Shown one piece after another: positions 7,661 to 14,437 of a stretch of DNA of 40,807 nt. The stretch's first letter is position 1. The number at the start of each line of letters is the position of its first letter. The DNA comes from Acidobacteriaceae bacterium. GTDB lineage: Bacteria; Acidobacteriota; Terriglobia; Terriglobales; Acidobacteriaceae. The notes under the pieces are model-generated. The model had not been told where the DNA came from, made no database searches, and saw nothing but the letters and a program-made list of their open reading frames with translations. Position numbers and translations under genes: made by a program. Location: NCBI GenBank assembly GCA_003142015.1, contig PLOI01000063.1, positions 35,061 through 75,867 on the forward strand. Direction: 5' to 3'.

Positions 7661-9235
7661 CTAATCAAGCCCGGAAAGCACTTTGCGAAGCCGCAACAAA
7701 ACCCACGCCAATGCGGCGAGTCCCGCGCTCCAGACGATCAACAAAAGGTTCACCACCCACATAGGCGCCTCGCCTATGCGTTTCAGCAGGAAGGGCAGAA
7801 AATTCCACGTGGTGATGTGAAGATAGTCCCACGGATCCTCGCTCATCGCATTGGTGCTCAGGCCCCACGCGTCCACTTTTCCCAATGCGAACGCAACCAC
7901 ATTCTCCAGGCGCAGCAGAACCACGAAGGTTGGATGGCCCAGTATCTCCATCTGGTATAACTCCAGCGATAACCAGAACGCGACCGACGCTGCCTGCACC
8001 ACCGCGCTCACGGCAACCAGCGCAACCCCCACGCTCCAAACCAGCTTTCCTATTTCACCGCGATGGCGCAGCAGCAGCGGGGCAGCCAACAGCGCCGCCA
8101 ATTCGGCGCTTGTCGAAACGTAGCGGTCGCCCCAGGCTGAATCGCCGCTCCACACCGTATATCTCGCATAAAAACAGATATACGCCATCAGCAGCAGGGC
8201 GCTGGTAATCACATAAGCCTTCGCCGCTCCGCTGAATCGTCTCCACGCCACCGCGGCCAGCACAATCATCAGAATCAGCAACGGGTCGAAAAGAAAAATC
8301 GACTTTTCCGGCGTAAAAAGCGCTCCGAAAAATCCCACGTGGAATGGTGTCTCGAATGGATAATTGGCAGGCAGCGTTGGATCTCTCTTCATCATCTCGT
8401 GAGCGAATACGCTTACATAAGTGTTGAAGAGCGATCCAAACCTGTAGTACTGATAGAGCCGGTCAACCAGCCCGAAGAACACATACACCGGCAGTGCGAT
8501 CGTCATGTAGCTGCAGCACTTGTTCCAAAGCTCTCTGCCGCGCGCGCCTTCCATCCACAGCACCAGCAGCAGGAAAACGCCACCAGCAATCAGGTCCATG
8601 CCCGTCGTCAGGCGTGTCAGCAGATTCAGCCCCAGGGCGCCTGAGCCAATCAGCAGGGCGCGGCGGCTACCCGTGCGCAGCCACTCAAATTGATACGTGA
8701 GCCCGGCGAGAGTCAGCAGGAAAATGTAATTGTTCTCCATCAGGTTCTGCGTGTAATGGAGGTGTGTGGTTGCCAGCAGCAGAGCCATAACGCCGGCCAC
8801 TGCCTGTTTCACCCCGAACTTCAATTGCCTCAGAAATCGGAAGCAAACCAGAGCGGTCAGCACGCACAGGAAAATATTCGTGCTGTAGCTGACAATAATG
8901 TTGCGCACCGTTGGATCGTTTCCGCGGTACTCGGCGAAAACCGGAAGCCGCTCCACATAGGTTCCCACCACATCCGCCGGCAGCATCAGCAGCGATTGTC
9001 CAATGCCATACCAGCTCTGCAACCTGCCATCGCGGCCGTGCAACCCAAAGTCGGGATACTCGTAAGGGAGCACCGGCGGTTCCGATGTCCACAACGCATG
9101 TGTGGCTTGAAGCCGATGCGTTGTGTCCGACGTGCCCAGTTCTCCCGATTGCACCGCGAACGCAATAAGTCCCGCCGCGAGCGCCAGCAAAAAGACCGGA
9201 TCGCGAAACCATTTCCGAATATATGTAATCATCAT
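7661..9235 (-). CDS. Polytopic membrane protein, possible GT-C (GT39/ArnT-like) glycosyltransferase
   Basis: The 524-aa protein has about 10-12 hydrophobic segments. After TM1 (PVFLLALAAGLIAFAVQ) comes a long extracytoplasmic loop with the acidic GELGTSDTTHRLQATHALW and YPDFGLHGRDG segments, a layout common in GT-C transferases that use lipid-linked sugars. No family signature is strong enough to assign a donor or acceptor. It is transcribed alone, convergent with the MFS gene, and a 760-base non-coding region lies upstream. A generic membrane protein of unknown function is the safe call; the glycosyltransferase idea is inference from topology. Confidence 0.7.
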   Translation of the reverse strand: MMITYIRKWFRDPVFLLALAAGLIAFAVQSGELGTSDTTHRLQATHALWTSEPPVLPYEYPDFGLHGRDGRLQSWYGIGQSLLMLPADVVGTYVERLPVFAEYRGNDPTVRNIIVSYSTNIFLCVLTALVCFRFLRQLKFGVKQAVAGVMALLLATTHLHYTQNLMENNYIFLLTLAGLTYQFEWLRTGSRRALLIGSGALGLNLLTRLTTGMDLIAGGVFLLLVLWMEGARGRELWNKCCSYMTIALPVYVFFGLVDRLYQYYRFGSLFNTYVSVFAHEMMKRDPTLPANYPFETPFHVGFFGALFTPEKSIFLFDPLLILMIVLAAVAWRRFSGAAKAYVITSALLLMAYICFYARYTVWSGDSAWGDRYVSTSAELAALLAAPLLLRHRGEIGKLVWSVGVALVAVSAVVQAASVAFWLSLELYQMEILGHPTFVVLLRLENVVAFALGKVDAWGLSTNAMSEDPWDYLHITTWNFLPFLLKRIGEAPMWVVNLLLIVWSAGLAALAWVLLRLRKVLSGLD

Positions 9236-9508
9236 CTGTATTCAGGCTAAACCAGGTAACCTCTGAATAAGCCGCTGTTTTGAAAGAGCACGGCTTCAAA
9301 GCCTGCCTTGAGCAACGCCGGAGGGTGCCGCAAACGCAAGAAAATGAATGGTGGGCCTCCACAGTCTGCGGAAAAACTCGATCCGGAGGGAGGCGGGGAT
9401 TTCAACTCCCGCATAAAGCTCCAAAATCAACGCGGGCTTCAGCCCCGGCGTAAAGCCAGCAAGACCTTTGCATCAACAAACTCTCCCGTAGGGAGAACGT
9501 GAAAATAG

Positions 9509-9527
9509 CCCAGGGTGAAACCCTGGG
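9509..9527. repeat. Perfect 8-bp-stem palindrome
   Basis: CCCAGGGT, a GAA loop, then ACCCTGGG. The same CCCAGGG core recurs in the hairpin after the PEP-CTERM gene (12622-12647), so it may be a dispersed repeat family. Confidence 0.6.
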
Positions 9528-9640
9528 TCAGCGGCTGCCTCAATCAACTTCTGTTTTGTCGACCTCCGCCCGGAACCATGATTTCGAACAGAAGATCCCA
9601 ACGACGCTGAGGATTCCACGACAAACTCACTTGTGATAGA

Positions 9641-9674
9641 CCCGTCGGTTGCATGCGAGCACCCATCGGTTGCA
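9641..9674. repeat. Two 13-bp direct repeats at 21-bp spacing
   Basis: CCCGTCGGTTGCA (9641-9653) and CCCATCGGTTGCA (9662-9674) differ at one base, and their start points are 21 bp apart, two helical turns. That geometry suits cooperative binding of a regulator to one DNA face. No obvious target gene begins immediately downstream. Confidence 0.5.
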
Positions 9675-9747
9675 GAATCCTGCGGCGTTTACCGTTGCTA
9701 ATCCTAAGACAAAGCCAGGATCCTTCCGCCTTTCGGAGAGGTATTCC

Positions 9748-9813
9748 ATGAGATTGACATTTCGCTTCAGCAAGCAGCGGTTTACTTACAAGCCTAACGC
9801 GCCGCCTTGTTAG
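9748..9813 (+). CDS. Possible small ORF (21 aa, basic)
   Basis: An ATG at 9748 is preceded by GGAGAGG about 7 nt upstream and opens a 21-codon frame ending in TAG. The peptide is basic and aromatic (FRFSKQRFTYKPN). The ribosome binding site sits within a small hairpin (about 9722-9741). No family is recognised, and a frame of this size can arise by chance. Confidence 0.2.
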   Translation: MRLTFRFSKQRFTYKPNAPPC

Positions 9814-9996
9814 CTCTAAGGTGTCGAGTAACGAGGATCGCTCTGGCTTCTTTTGGATGGGTGTTTATGCAAGAGCGGCTCCACAGCGCTGAGGTGTGGA
9901 GCACGGAGATCACGCTGAATTCACCCGCTTGGTCAAAGCTCTACACAGCCTTGGCGGCCGCAATGACGGTCATGACCTTGCACTTCTGGTCGTGGA

Positions 9997-11580
9997 TCAG
10001 TGCGGATCAGACGCAGCTCGTAAAGACGGCTGATTCTCTGCCGGGAGAGTGCTCGGCTGCGCCATCTGCGGTTCCCGGGGGAAATTGATCTTCTTCACCA
10101 ACGCTTTGTACTTTGGCTCATCCCTCAGCGTGCGCAGGTCCGGTTGCGACAAGCACGAGAGGACATTCGATTCATGGCGGTTATAGGCCTCTTCCAGCAG
10201 TTGCAATGCTTCCTGCTTCTTTCCCATCAGGATGCAGGTTTTCGCCAGAACGCTTCCCCATAGTTTACCCGCCTGGTAATACTCCTTTTGCCTGGCGTAC
10301 AGATCGTTCAATAGTCCGCGCTCACCATCCCGCTCGTATCCCGCCCGTGCCGATGCGATGATGTCCTTCAGCACTGGATCATTCTCAGCCTCCGCTGTCT
10401 TCTTACCTTCCTCCAGGTAGGACGGAGAGTCCCTAAGCTCCAGGCTGATGATCATGAGGTAGTAGTGGGGCGAGAGAAACTCCGGGGCGGAGCGCTCCAC
10501 TTCCTTGAGAAGTGCGATTGCCTCCTCCTTTTTCCCCGCATTGAACAGCATCAAGCCTCTGTCGGCAAGGATCGAATGCGAAGTAGGATCGAGTTCCTGA
10601 GCCTTGTTGTTCTCCTCCAGGCCTTCGGGAAATCGCCCTTGTACCGCAAGCACATTGGCATACCATTTGCGGGCTATCGGGTCTTTTGGATTCAACTCGA
10701 TGGCGCGACGAAACTCCTTTTCGCCGTCCACAAAATCCCATTTGCCCCACCATTCGGCAAAGGCCAGGGCGCGATGCGCTTCGGCAAGCGAATCGTCCAG
10801 TTCGACGGCCTTCCTTGCCGCGACAATCGCGCGCGCGTAGGCCTCGCTGTCCGGCATGGTCGAGTATTCCCGAAGCAGGTCGTACGTGTCGGCCATGCCC
10901 ACATAGGCCTGGGCATAGCCCGGATCATGCACAATCGCCTGGGTGAAGTAATCCAAGGCGCGATTCAAGCTATCTGGAGTCCTCTGGTTCCACTCGTAGC
11001 GGCCTTTCAGGTAAAGGTCGCGCGCCTGACTCTTTTCAGAATAGGAAACGGCGATCGAAGTCCCTGGTTCCGACTCCGCATGGATATTGGCGAACAGGCC
11101 CCGAAGCGCCTGGGATAATCGCTGGCCGGTTGCCCGAATACCCGCGGAATAGACGGCTGCGCCGACGACGCCGGCAAGCAGCAGTCCACAAGACGCCAGC
11201 AACCAGTTCCGTCTCAGGACCGATCGCGGGGCGGATGCTTCCAAAACGCGGGAGTTTGCCATCGCAGATCCGTCTGCCGCGACGAATGCTGCGCCGGAAG
11301 ACTCCCCTGGCACGGCATCTTCGCGGGTTGCAACCAGGGCAGCTTCCGATTCCTGGATCTTGGTCGACTTCACCCATTCATCCAGCTCACGCGTATAGGC
11401 ATAAACCGACGCACGCCCCCCGCCCGGTACGCGATGGATGGGCATACCACGATCCACGTCCCAGCGCTTGACGGTTCTTTCCACCTTGCCAAGATAGGCC
11501 GCAATTTCCTTCCAGGAGTCCAGGCGCCTGCCGAGTCTGCGATCTTCCGCATTTGACCGGTATGTCGAGGGCGACGCCAT
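9997..11580 (-). CDS. Membrane-anchored HTH-TPR protein
   Basis: The 527-aa protein has three parts. Residues 20-72 form a helix-turn-helix resembling MerR/excisionase-type DNA-binding domains (SWKEIAAYLGKVERTVKRW, then a basic VPGGGRASVYAYTRELDEW strand and helix). Residues 125-147 are one membrane segment (WLLASCGLLLAGVVGAAVYSAG). Residues 190-500 contain TPR-like helical repeats such as ALDYFTQAIVHDPGYAQAYVGMADTYDLL and AEHRALAF-type units. The layout suggests cytoplasmic DNA binding linked to a periplasmic TPR protein-interaction domain, as in one-component membrane regulators (CadC/ToxR-like in logic, not in fold). It is divergent from a PEP-CTERM gene 346 bases away, a possible target. 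Confidence 0.85.
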   Translation of the reverse strand: MASPSTYRSNAEDRRLGRRLDSWKEIAAYLGKVERTVKRWDVDRGMPIHRVPGGGRASVYAYTRELDEWVKSTKIQESEAALVATREDAVPGESSGAAFVAADGSAMANSRVLEASAPRSVLRRNWLLASCGLLLAGVVGAAVYSAGIRATGQRLSQALRGLFANIHAESEPGTSIAVSYSEKSQARDLYLKGRYEWNQRTPDSLNRALDYFTQAIVHDPGYAQAYVGMADTYDLLREYSTMPDSEAYARAIVAARKAVELDDSLAEAHRALAFAEWWGKWDFVDGEKEFRRAIELNPKDPIARKWYANVLAVQGRFPEGLEENNKAQELDPTSHSILADRGLMLFNAGKKEEAIALLKEVERSAPEFLSPHYYLMIISLELRDSPSYLEEGKKTAEAENDPVLKDIIASARAGYERDGERGLLNDLYARQKEYYQAGKLWGSVLAKTCILMGKKQEALQLLEEAYNRHESNVLSCLSQPDLRTLRDEPKYKALVKKINFPREPQMAQPSTLPAENQPSLRAASDPH

Positions 11581-11926
11581 GAACTGGCCTCAATTCCAGG
11601 GTGGGTGTCACGAACTGTCCCCATCAGTCCCGATCTGTCACTTGCTTCTGGCCCTAGGATGGGTTGATTATCGCATCTGCGCCAACCGGCGGCAATGCCT
11701 AAATAGTTGTAAGCAGAATTGCAAGGACTCGAGGAAGCGTTGTTGGGCGCCATTTCCGCCTGTGCGGTTTTCCTTCACTGCCCGTTTGTTCCCTCAGTCA
11801 AGCGGGGGACAAGACGCTGCAGTACATGCGGGCTACAGTGTGTTCAGGCATTGTGGGTCTGTATTCATCAATCCGGCGCGAGCACACTGCGCTGCAAACA
11901 GGAAAGGGAAGGAATAGGTACACGAT
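11581..11926. promoter_or_regulatory. Divergent intergenic region, HTH-TPR and PEP-CTERM genes
   Basis: This 346-base region should hold promoters for both flanking genes. I do not see a convincing -35/-10 pair or operator. A ribosome binding site (AAGGAA/TAGGT) lies just before the PEP-CTERM ATG. No additional gene is evident. Confidence 0.4.
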
Positions 11927-12589
11927 ATGAAGATGAGAATAGGCGCGATCGTTTTCGCTCTCCTGGCGTCCGCAGCGGTCTCCGCGCACGCTGACCCCAC
12001 TGTCGTCTTTACTCCCTGCACAACGACTCCCTGCCAAACGACAAGTAACGTGTCCGGCCTCTCCGGCACCGTCACGTATCCCGGTACGATTTCTGACTCC
12101 GGCGGTGATGTCACCGTTTCGACAACTACCAGTTACGGATTCAATCAAGGGTCTTCCCCATACGGCGAAACTAACTGGCTCAGTCTCGCAACAATCCCCA
12201 ACGACCAGAATATCACGTTCACTTTTACGCAGCCTGTCGACTATGTCGGCTTCTTCTGGGGATCACCGGATAACTCTAACTGGGTTTCTCTCTACGATGG
12301 CTCTACACAGATTGGAGCTTATGTCGGCGGCCCATCTGCTGAAGGTGACGGATCTCCCATCGGTATCCAAGCCGGCTATGTGGATTTCTCCGCCAGCGCC
12401 GGTGAAGAAATCACTTCAATTGAACTTCTTAACGCCGGCTCCTTCTGGTTCGAGACGGACAACCTCTCCTATCAAGAGGCACCGGTTAGCTCTACTCCCA
12501 CTCCCGAGCCCGGCTCTTTCCTGCTCTTGGGCAGCGGCCTGGTAGGACTGGCCGGCATGCTGCGGCGCAAGGCCGTTCTGCACGGCTAA
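11927..12589 (+). CDS. PEP-CTERM sorting domain protein
   Basis: The 220-aa protein begins with a signal peptide (MKMRIGAIVFALLASAAVSAHA) and ends with a textbook PEP-CTERM tail: PEPGS at about residues 194-198, a hydrophobic FLLLGSGLVGLAGML segment, then RRK. Such tails are recognised by exosortases, which cleave and anchor the protein in the envelope, often alongside exopolysaccharide production. The middle is rich in Ser, Thr, Gly and Asn and looks like a beta-sandwich surface domain (FTFTQPVDYVGFFWGSPDN). No exosortase gene is visible in this window. Its nearness to the HTH-TPR gene and, further on, a polysaccharide locus fits an envelope role. Confidence 0.88.
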   Translation: MKMRIGAIVFALLASAAVSAHADPTVVFTPCTTTPCQTTSNVSGLSGTVTYPGTISDSGGDVTVSTTTSYGFNQGSSPYGETNWLSLATIPNDQNITFTFTQPVDYVGFFWGSPDNSNWVSLYDGSTQIGAYVGGPSAEGDGSPIGIQAGYVDFSASAGEEITSIELLNAGSFWFETDNLSYQEAPVSSTPTPEPGSFLLLGSGLVGLAGMLRRKAVLHG

Positions 12590-12621
12590 CGGCTCCAGAT
12601 TAAGCAAACAATGTGTTTCTC

Positions 12622-12647
12622 AGGCCCAGGGAGCAAACCCTGGGCCT
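12622..12647 (+). terminator. Hairpin terminator after the PEP-CTERM gene
   Basis: Perfect 10-bp arms AGGCCCAGGG and CCCTGGGCCT flank a 6-nt AGCAAA loop, 32 bases after the stop. It is followed by CTCTT, a short pyrimidine run. It shares the CCCAGGG core with the palindrome at 9509-9527. Confidence 0.7.
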
Positions 12648-12759
12648 CTCTTATGCGCTCGCAGGTTCTCAAAAAGGGTGAAAGCCACTGTCCCGACCGG
12701 TATGCGATACCCGAAAAAGCATGCATAAACGCATTGTCTCAACCAGGGCAGCCGGGTGC

Positions 12760-12785
12760 CCCAGGTCCGGATTCTCGGACCTGGG
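12760..12785. repeat. Perfect 10-bp palindrome upstream of the RHH gene
   Basis: CCCAGGTCCG (12760-12769) and CGGACCTGGG (12776-12785) flank GATTCT. It resembles dispersed GTCC/GGAC palindromes that I associate with acidobacterial intergenic DNA, which is recall rather than a search. It could also form an RNA hairpin in the leader of the RHH gene about 100 nt downstream. Confidence 0.55.
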
Positions 12786-12888
12786 AAGGATCGCCCCTCC
12801 CAATCTGCCCTTACAGAAAATTACCCTCCGTGGGCGCACACTGGGAGAGAAAAGAAAAGGGAACGAAATCCCATCCGCCGGAGAAGCC

Positions 12889-13104
12889 ATGCGCAACATC
12901 ACCGTTACCATCCCCGATGATTCCTACCGCCGTGCACGTGTCTGGGCAGCCCAGCGCGACACCTCGATCTCCGCAGTCGTCAAGTATCTCCTCGAAACCA
13001 TGCCCGGAATCTCGCGCGCCAACAGCGCCTTCCCCGCCAACAAACCGAACTCCGCTAACACCGCCAACCCCGCTAACGCCGCCAACTCGACCAGTGCCGG
13101 CTAA
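12889..13104 (+). CDS. Small ribbon-helix-helix DNA-binding protein with Asn/Ala-rich tail
   Basis: The 71-aa protein starts at an ATG with GGAG 6-7 nt upstream. Residues 1-37 (MRNITVTIPDDSYRRARVWA then QRDTSISAVVKYLLE) match the ribbon-helix-helix fold: a beta strand with alternating polar residues for major-groove contact, then two helices. These proteins bind DNA as dimers and are often autoregulators or antitoxins. Residues 46-71 are low complexity, repeating NSAN/NTAN/NPAN/NAAN, and are probably disordered. No partner toxin gene is adjacent. Immediately downstream is an array of alternating inverted repeats (13124-13296), a candidate binding region or structured 3' RNA. Confidence 0.75.
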   Translation: MRNITVTIPDDSYRRARVWAAQRDTSISAVVKYLLETMPGISRANSAFPANKPNSANTANPANAANSTSAG

Positions 13105-13123
13105 AAAAATAGCGCTTTTGCCA

Positions 13124-13296
13124 GTGAAACTGTGGAGCCGCGCCTAACCAATTTAATATCAATATTTTCCACGCGTCGCCCGCACAGAATCACGCAATCA
13201 CTAAACAAGTGAAACTGTGGAGCCGCACTCAACCCGTTCAAAATCAAAAATTTCCACACGCCGCCTACACAGAATCACAGAACTTGTGAAACTGTG
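13124..13296. repeat. Alternating inverted-repeat array (five 11-bp arms)
   Basis: GTGAAACTGTG occurs at 13124-13134, 13209-13219 and 13286-13296. CACAGAATCAC, its inverse except for a central AA/AA mismatch, occurs at 13183-13193 and 13268-13278. Both complete units have exactly 48 bases between arms (59-bp period from arm to arm) with about 13 substitutions and no insertion or deletion in the intervening sequence. Every neighbouring pair of arms can form a stem with a symmetric AA/AA internal loop. The array begins 20 bases after the RHH stop. Confidence 0.85.
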
Positions 13297-13308
13297 GAGT
13301 TTTTATCT

Positions 13309-13335
13309 GAGGAACCCGCGTCGCGCGGGTTCCTC
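13309..13335. terminator. Strong hairpin, possibly bidirectional terminator
   Basis: GAGGAACCCGCG and CGCGGGTTCCTC form a perfect 12-bp stem around a 3-nt TCG loop. It lies between the RHH gene with its repeat array (plus strand) and the Gfo/Idh gene stop at 13367 (minus strand), so it may serve both. T-runs are short on both sides. Confidence 0.7.
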
Positions 13336-13366
13336 ATTTGAATTGAAGCGGCAGATGCGAAGTTTG

Positions 13367-14437
13367 CTACGTTACTCCGTATTCCTTGGCATTGACCGGG
13401 CTGGAGAGCAGCACTTGCTGGCCGCTCAGATGAGTCTTGAGCAGCTCGATCTCATCCAGCGCGCCGGTGAGCGGCAGCGCCACTTGCCCGCCGGTTGCGG
13501 CCGAGCGGCAGAGTCCCATCATGATCTCGAAGCCCGCGTAGGCGCTATTGAAATTGCAGGAGTGAACCTTGCGGTCATCGTCCAGCCAGTCGGCTATTTC
13601 CGCGACGTAAGGAGGCATATCGAGGTCGTAGTTCATGCAACCTGGCCCGGAAGACGCGCCCTCTTTAGTGACTGCGCGCCAGCCGCCGCCGGTGAGGACT
13701 TCCGCGAAGCCATCCGTGCCTTGCGCGCCAATGCGGCACTTCCGCCACCAGTAATCAACCTCTGGAACGTCGGGAGCGCCCGCTCCGCACTCGACAATGC
13801 CGCGCACCCCGTTGGCGAATTGGATGAAGCCGCCAATGTAGTCCGGCGAGGGATGCAGGTCCGCCAGTTTGCCGCGTCCGGCGGCCTGCGCCATCACCCA
13901 CTGTGCCGGCGCTTCCGCATTGTACCAGCGCATATAGTCGATCAGGTGCGAGAGCATGTGCGTCATCCAGCCCGACGACGTGCCGTAGACCGTATGCACG
14001 CGCCCCAGCGCGCCGCTGGCTACGATCTCCTTGACTTTGCGGTAGTGCTCGCCGTAACGGTGCTGATGGCTGACCACCGCCTTCACGCCGCTGGCCGCCA
14101 GCAGCTTTCTCACCTCGAAACCTTCGATGGTGTTGAGCGCCACCGGCTTTTCAAACGCGATCAGACGCGCGCCACCGTCGATGCCGGCGCGGACCATCTC
14201 GCTGCGCAGGTTAGGAAGGGTGCAGAAGCAGAAGATATCGGGCTTGAGGGACGCGCACAACTGGCGCGCGTCCGTGCCCTGGGCGGCGCCGAACCTGGCC
14301 GCCGCCGCGTCCAACCGAGCCGGGTCGATGTCGCAGACTCCTACGACCTCAAAGCGCTCGTTGGCCTGAAACGCCAGGGCATGGTGCATTCCACGCTTTC
14401 CCATGCCCACGACCACAACTCGATATTTCTGGCTCAC
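13367..14437 (-). CDS. Gfo/Idh/MocA family NAD(P)-dependent oxidoreductase
   Basis: The 356-aa protein has an N-terminal Rossmann fold (YRVVVVGMGKRGMHHALAF, then VVGVCDID) and the family EKP motif (AFEKPVALN), whose lysine is catalytic. A C-terminal alpha/beta substrate domain follows (SHLIDYMRWY, PYVAEIADWLDD). I chose the GTG at 14437: it overlaps the stop of the upstream aminotransferase as GTGA and has GGGAGG 5 nt upstream, so the two are translationally coupled. Pairing with a DegT-type aminotransferase recalls nucleotide-sugar routes in which a Gfo/Idh enzyme oxidises C3 and the aminotransferase aminates it (for example WlbA/WlbC-type pairs). The actual sugar is unknown. Confidence 0.88.
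   Translation of the reverse strand: MSQKYRVVVVGMGKRGMHHALAFQANERFEVVGVCDIDPARLDAAAARFGAAQGTDARQLCASLKPDIFCFCTLPNLRSEMVRAGIDGGARLIAFEKPVALNTIEGFEVRKLLAASGVKAVVSHQHRYGEHYRKVKEIVASGALGRVHTVYGTSSGWMTHMLSHLIDYMRWYNAEAPAQWVMAQAAGRGKLADLHPSPDYIGGFIQFANGVRGIVECGAGAPDVPEVDYWWRKCRIGAQGTDGFAEVLTGGGWRAVTKEGASSGPGCMNYDLDMPPYVAEIADWLDDDRKVHSCNFNSAYAGFEIMMGLCRSAATGGQVALPLTGALDEIELLKTHLSGQQVLLSSPVNAKEYGVT

Larger units (their letters stand above)
9236..9996. other. Gene-poor, palindrome-rich intergenic region
   Basis: I see no recognisable protein gene in these 760 bases. They contain a perfect CCCAGGGT/ACCCTGGG palindrome (9509-9527), GC-rich segments resembling dispersed intergenic repeats (9431-9457), a pair of 13-bp direct repeats (9641-9674) and a possible 21-codon small ORF (9748-9813). 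A remnant of a lost mobile element is possible but no transposase fragment was found. Confidence 0.5.

Noticed and set aside
9236-9996. Insertion sequence or prophage remnant
   Set aside because: No transposase, integrase or phage protein fragment was recognised in any frame and no terminal inverted repeats with target duplications were found.
9807-10088. 93-codon plus-strand frame near the HTH-TPR 3' end
   Set aside because: It overlaps the end of the HTH-TPR gene antisense, lacks a ribosome binding site and shows no family features.
13240-13262. DnaA-box-like TTTCCACAC and TGTGGAG sites suggesting an origin
   Set aside because: They are part of the inverted-repeat units, deviate from the TTATCCACA consensus, and no dnaA, dnaN or AT-rich unwinding element is nearby.
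13124-13296. Possible CRISPR array
   Set aside because: Only five arms in alternating direction, unequal gaps, the intervening sequences are themselves related, and no cas gene is near.
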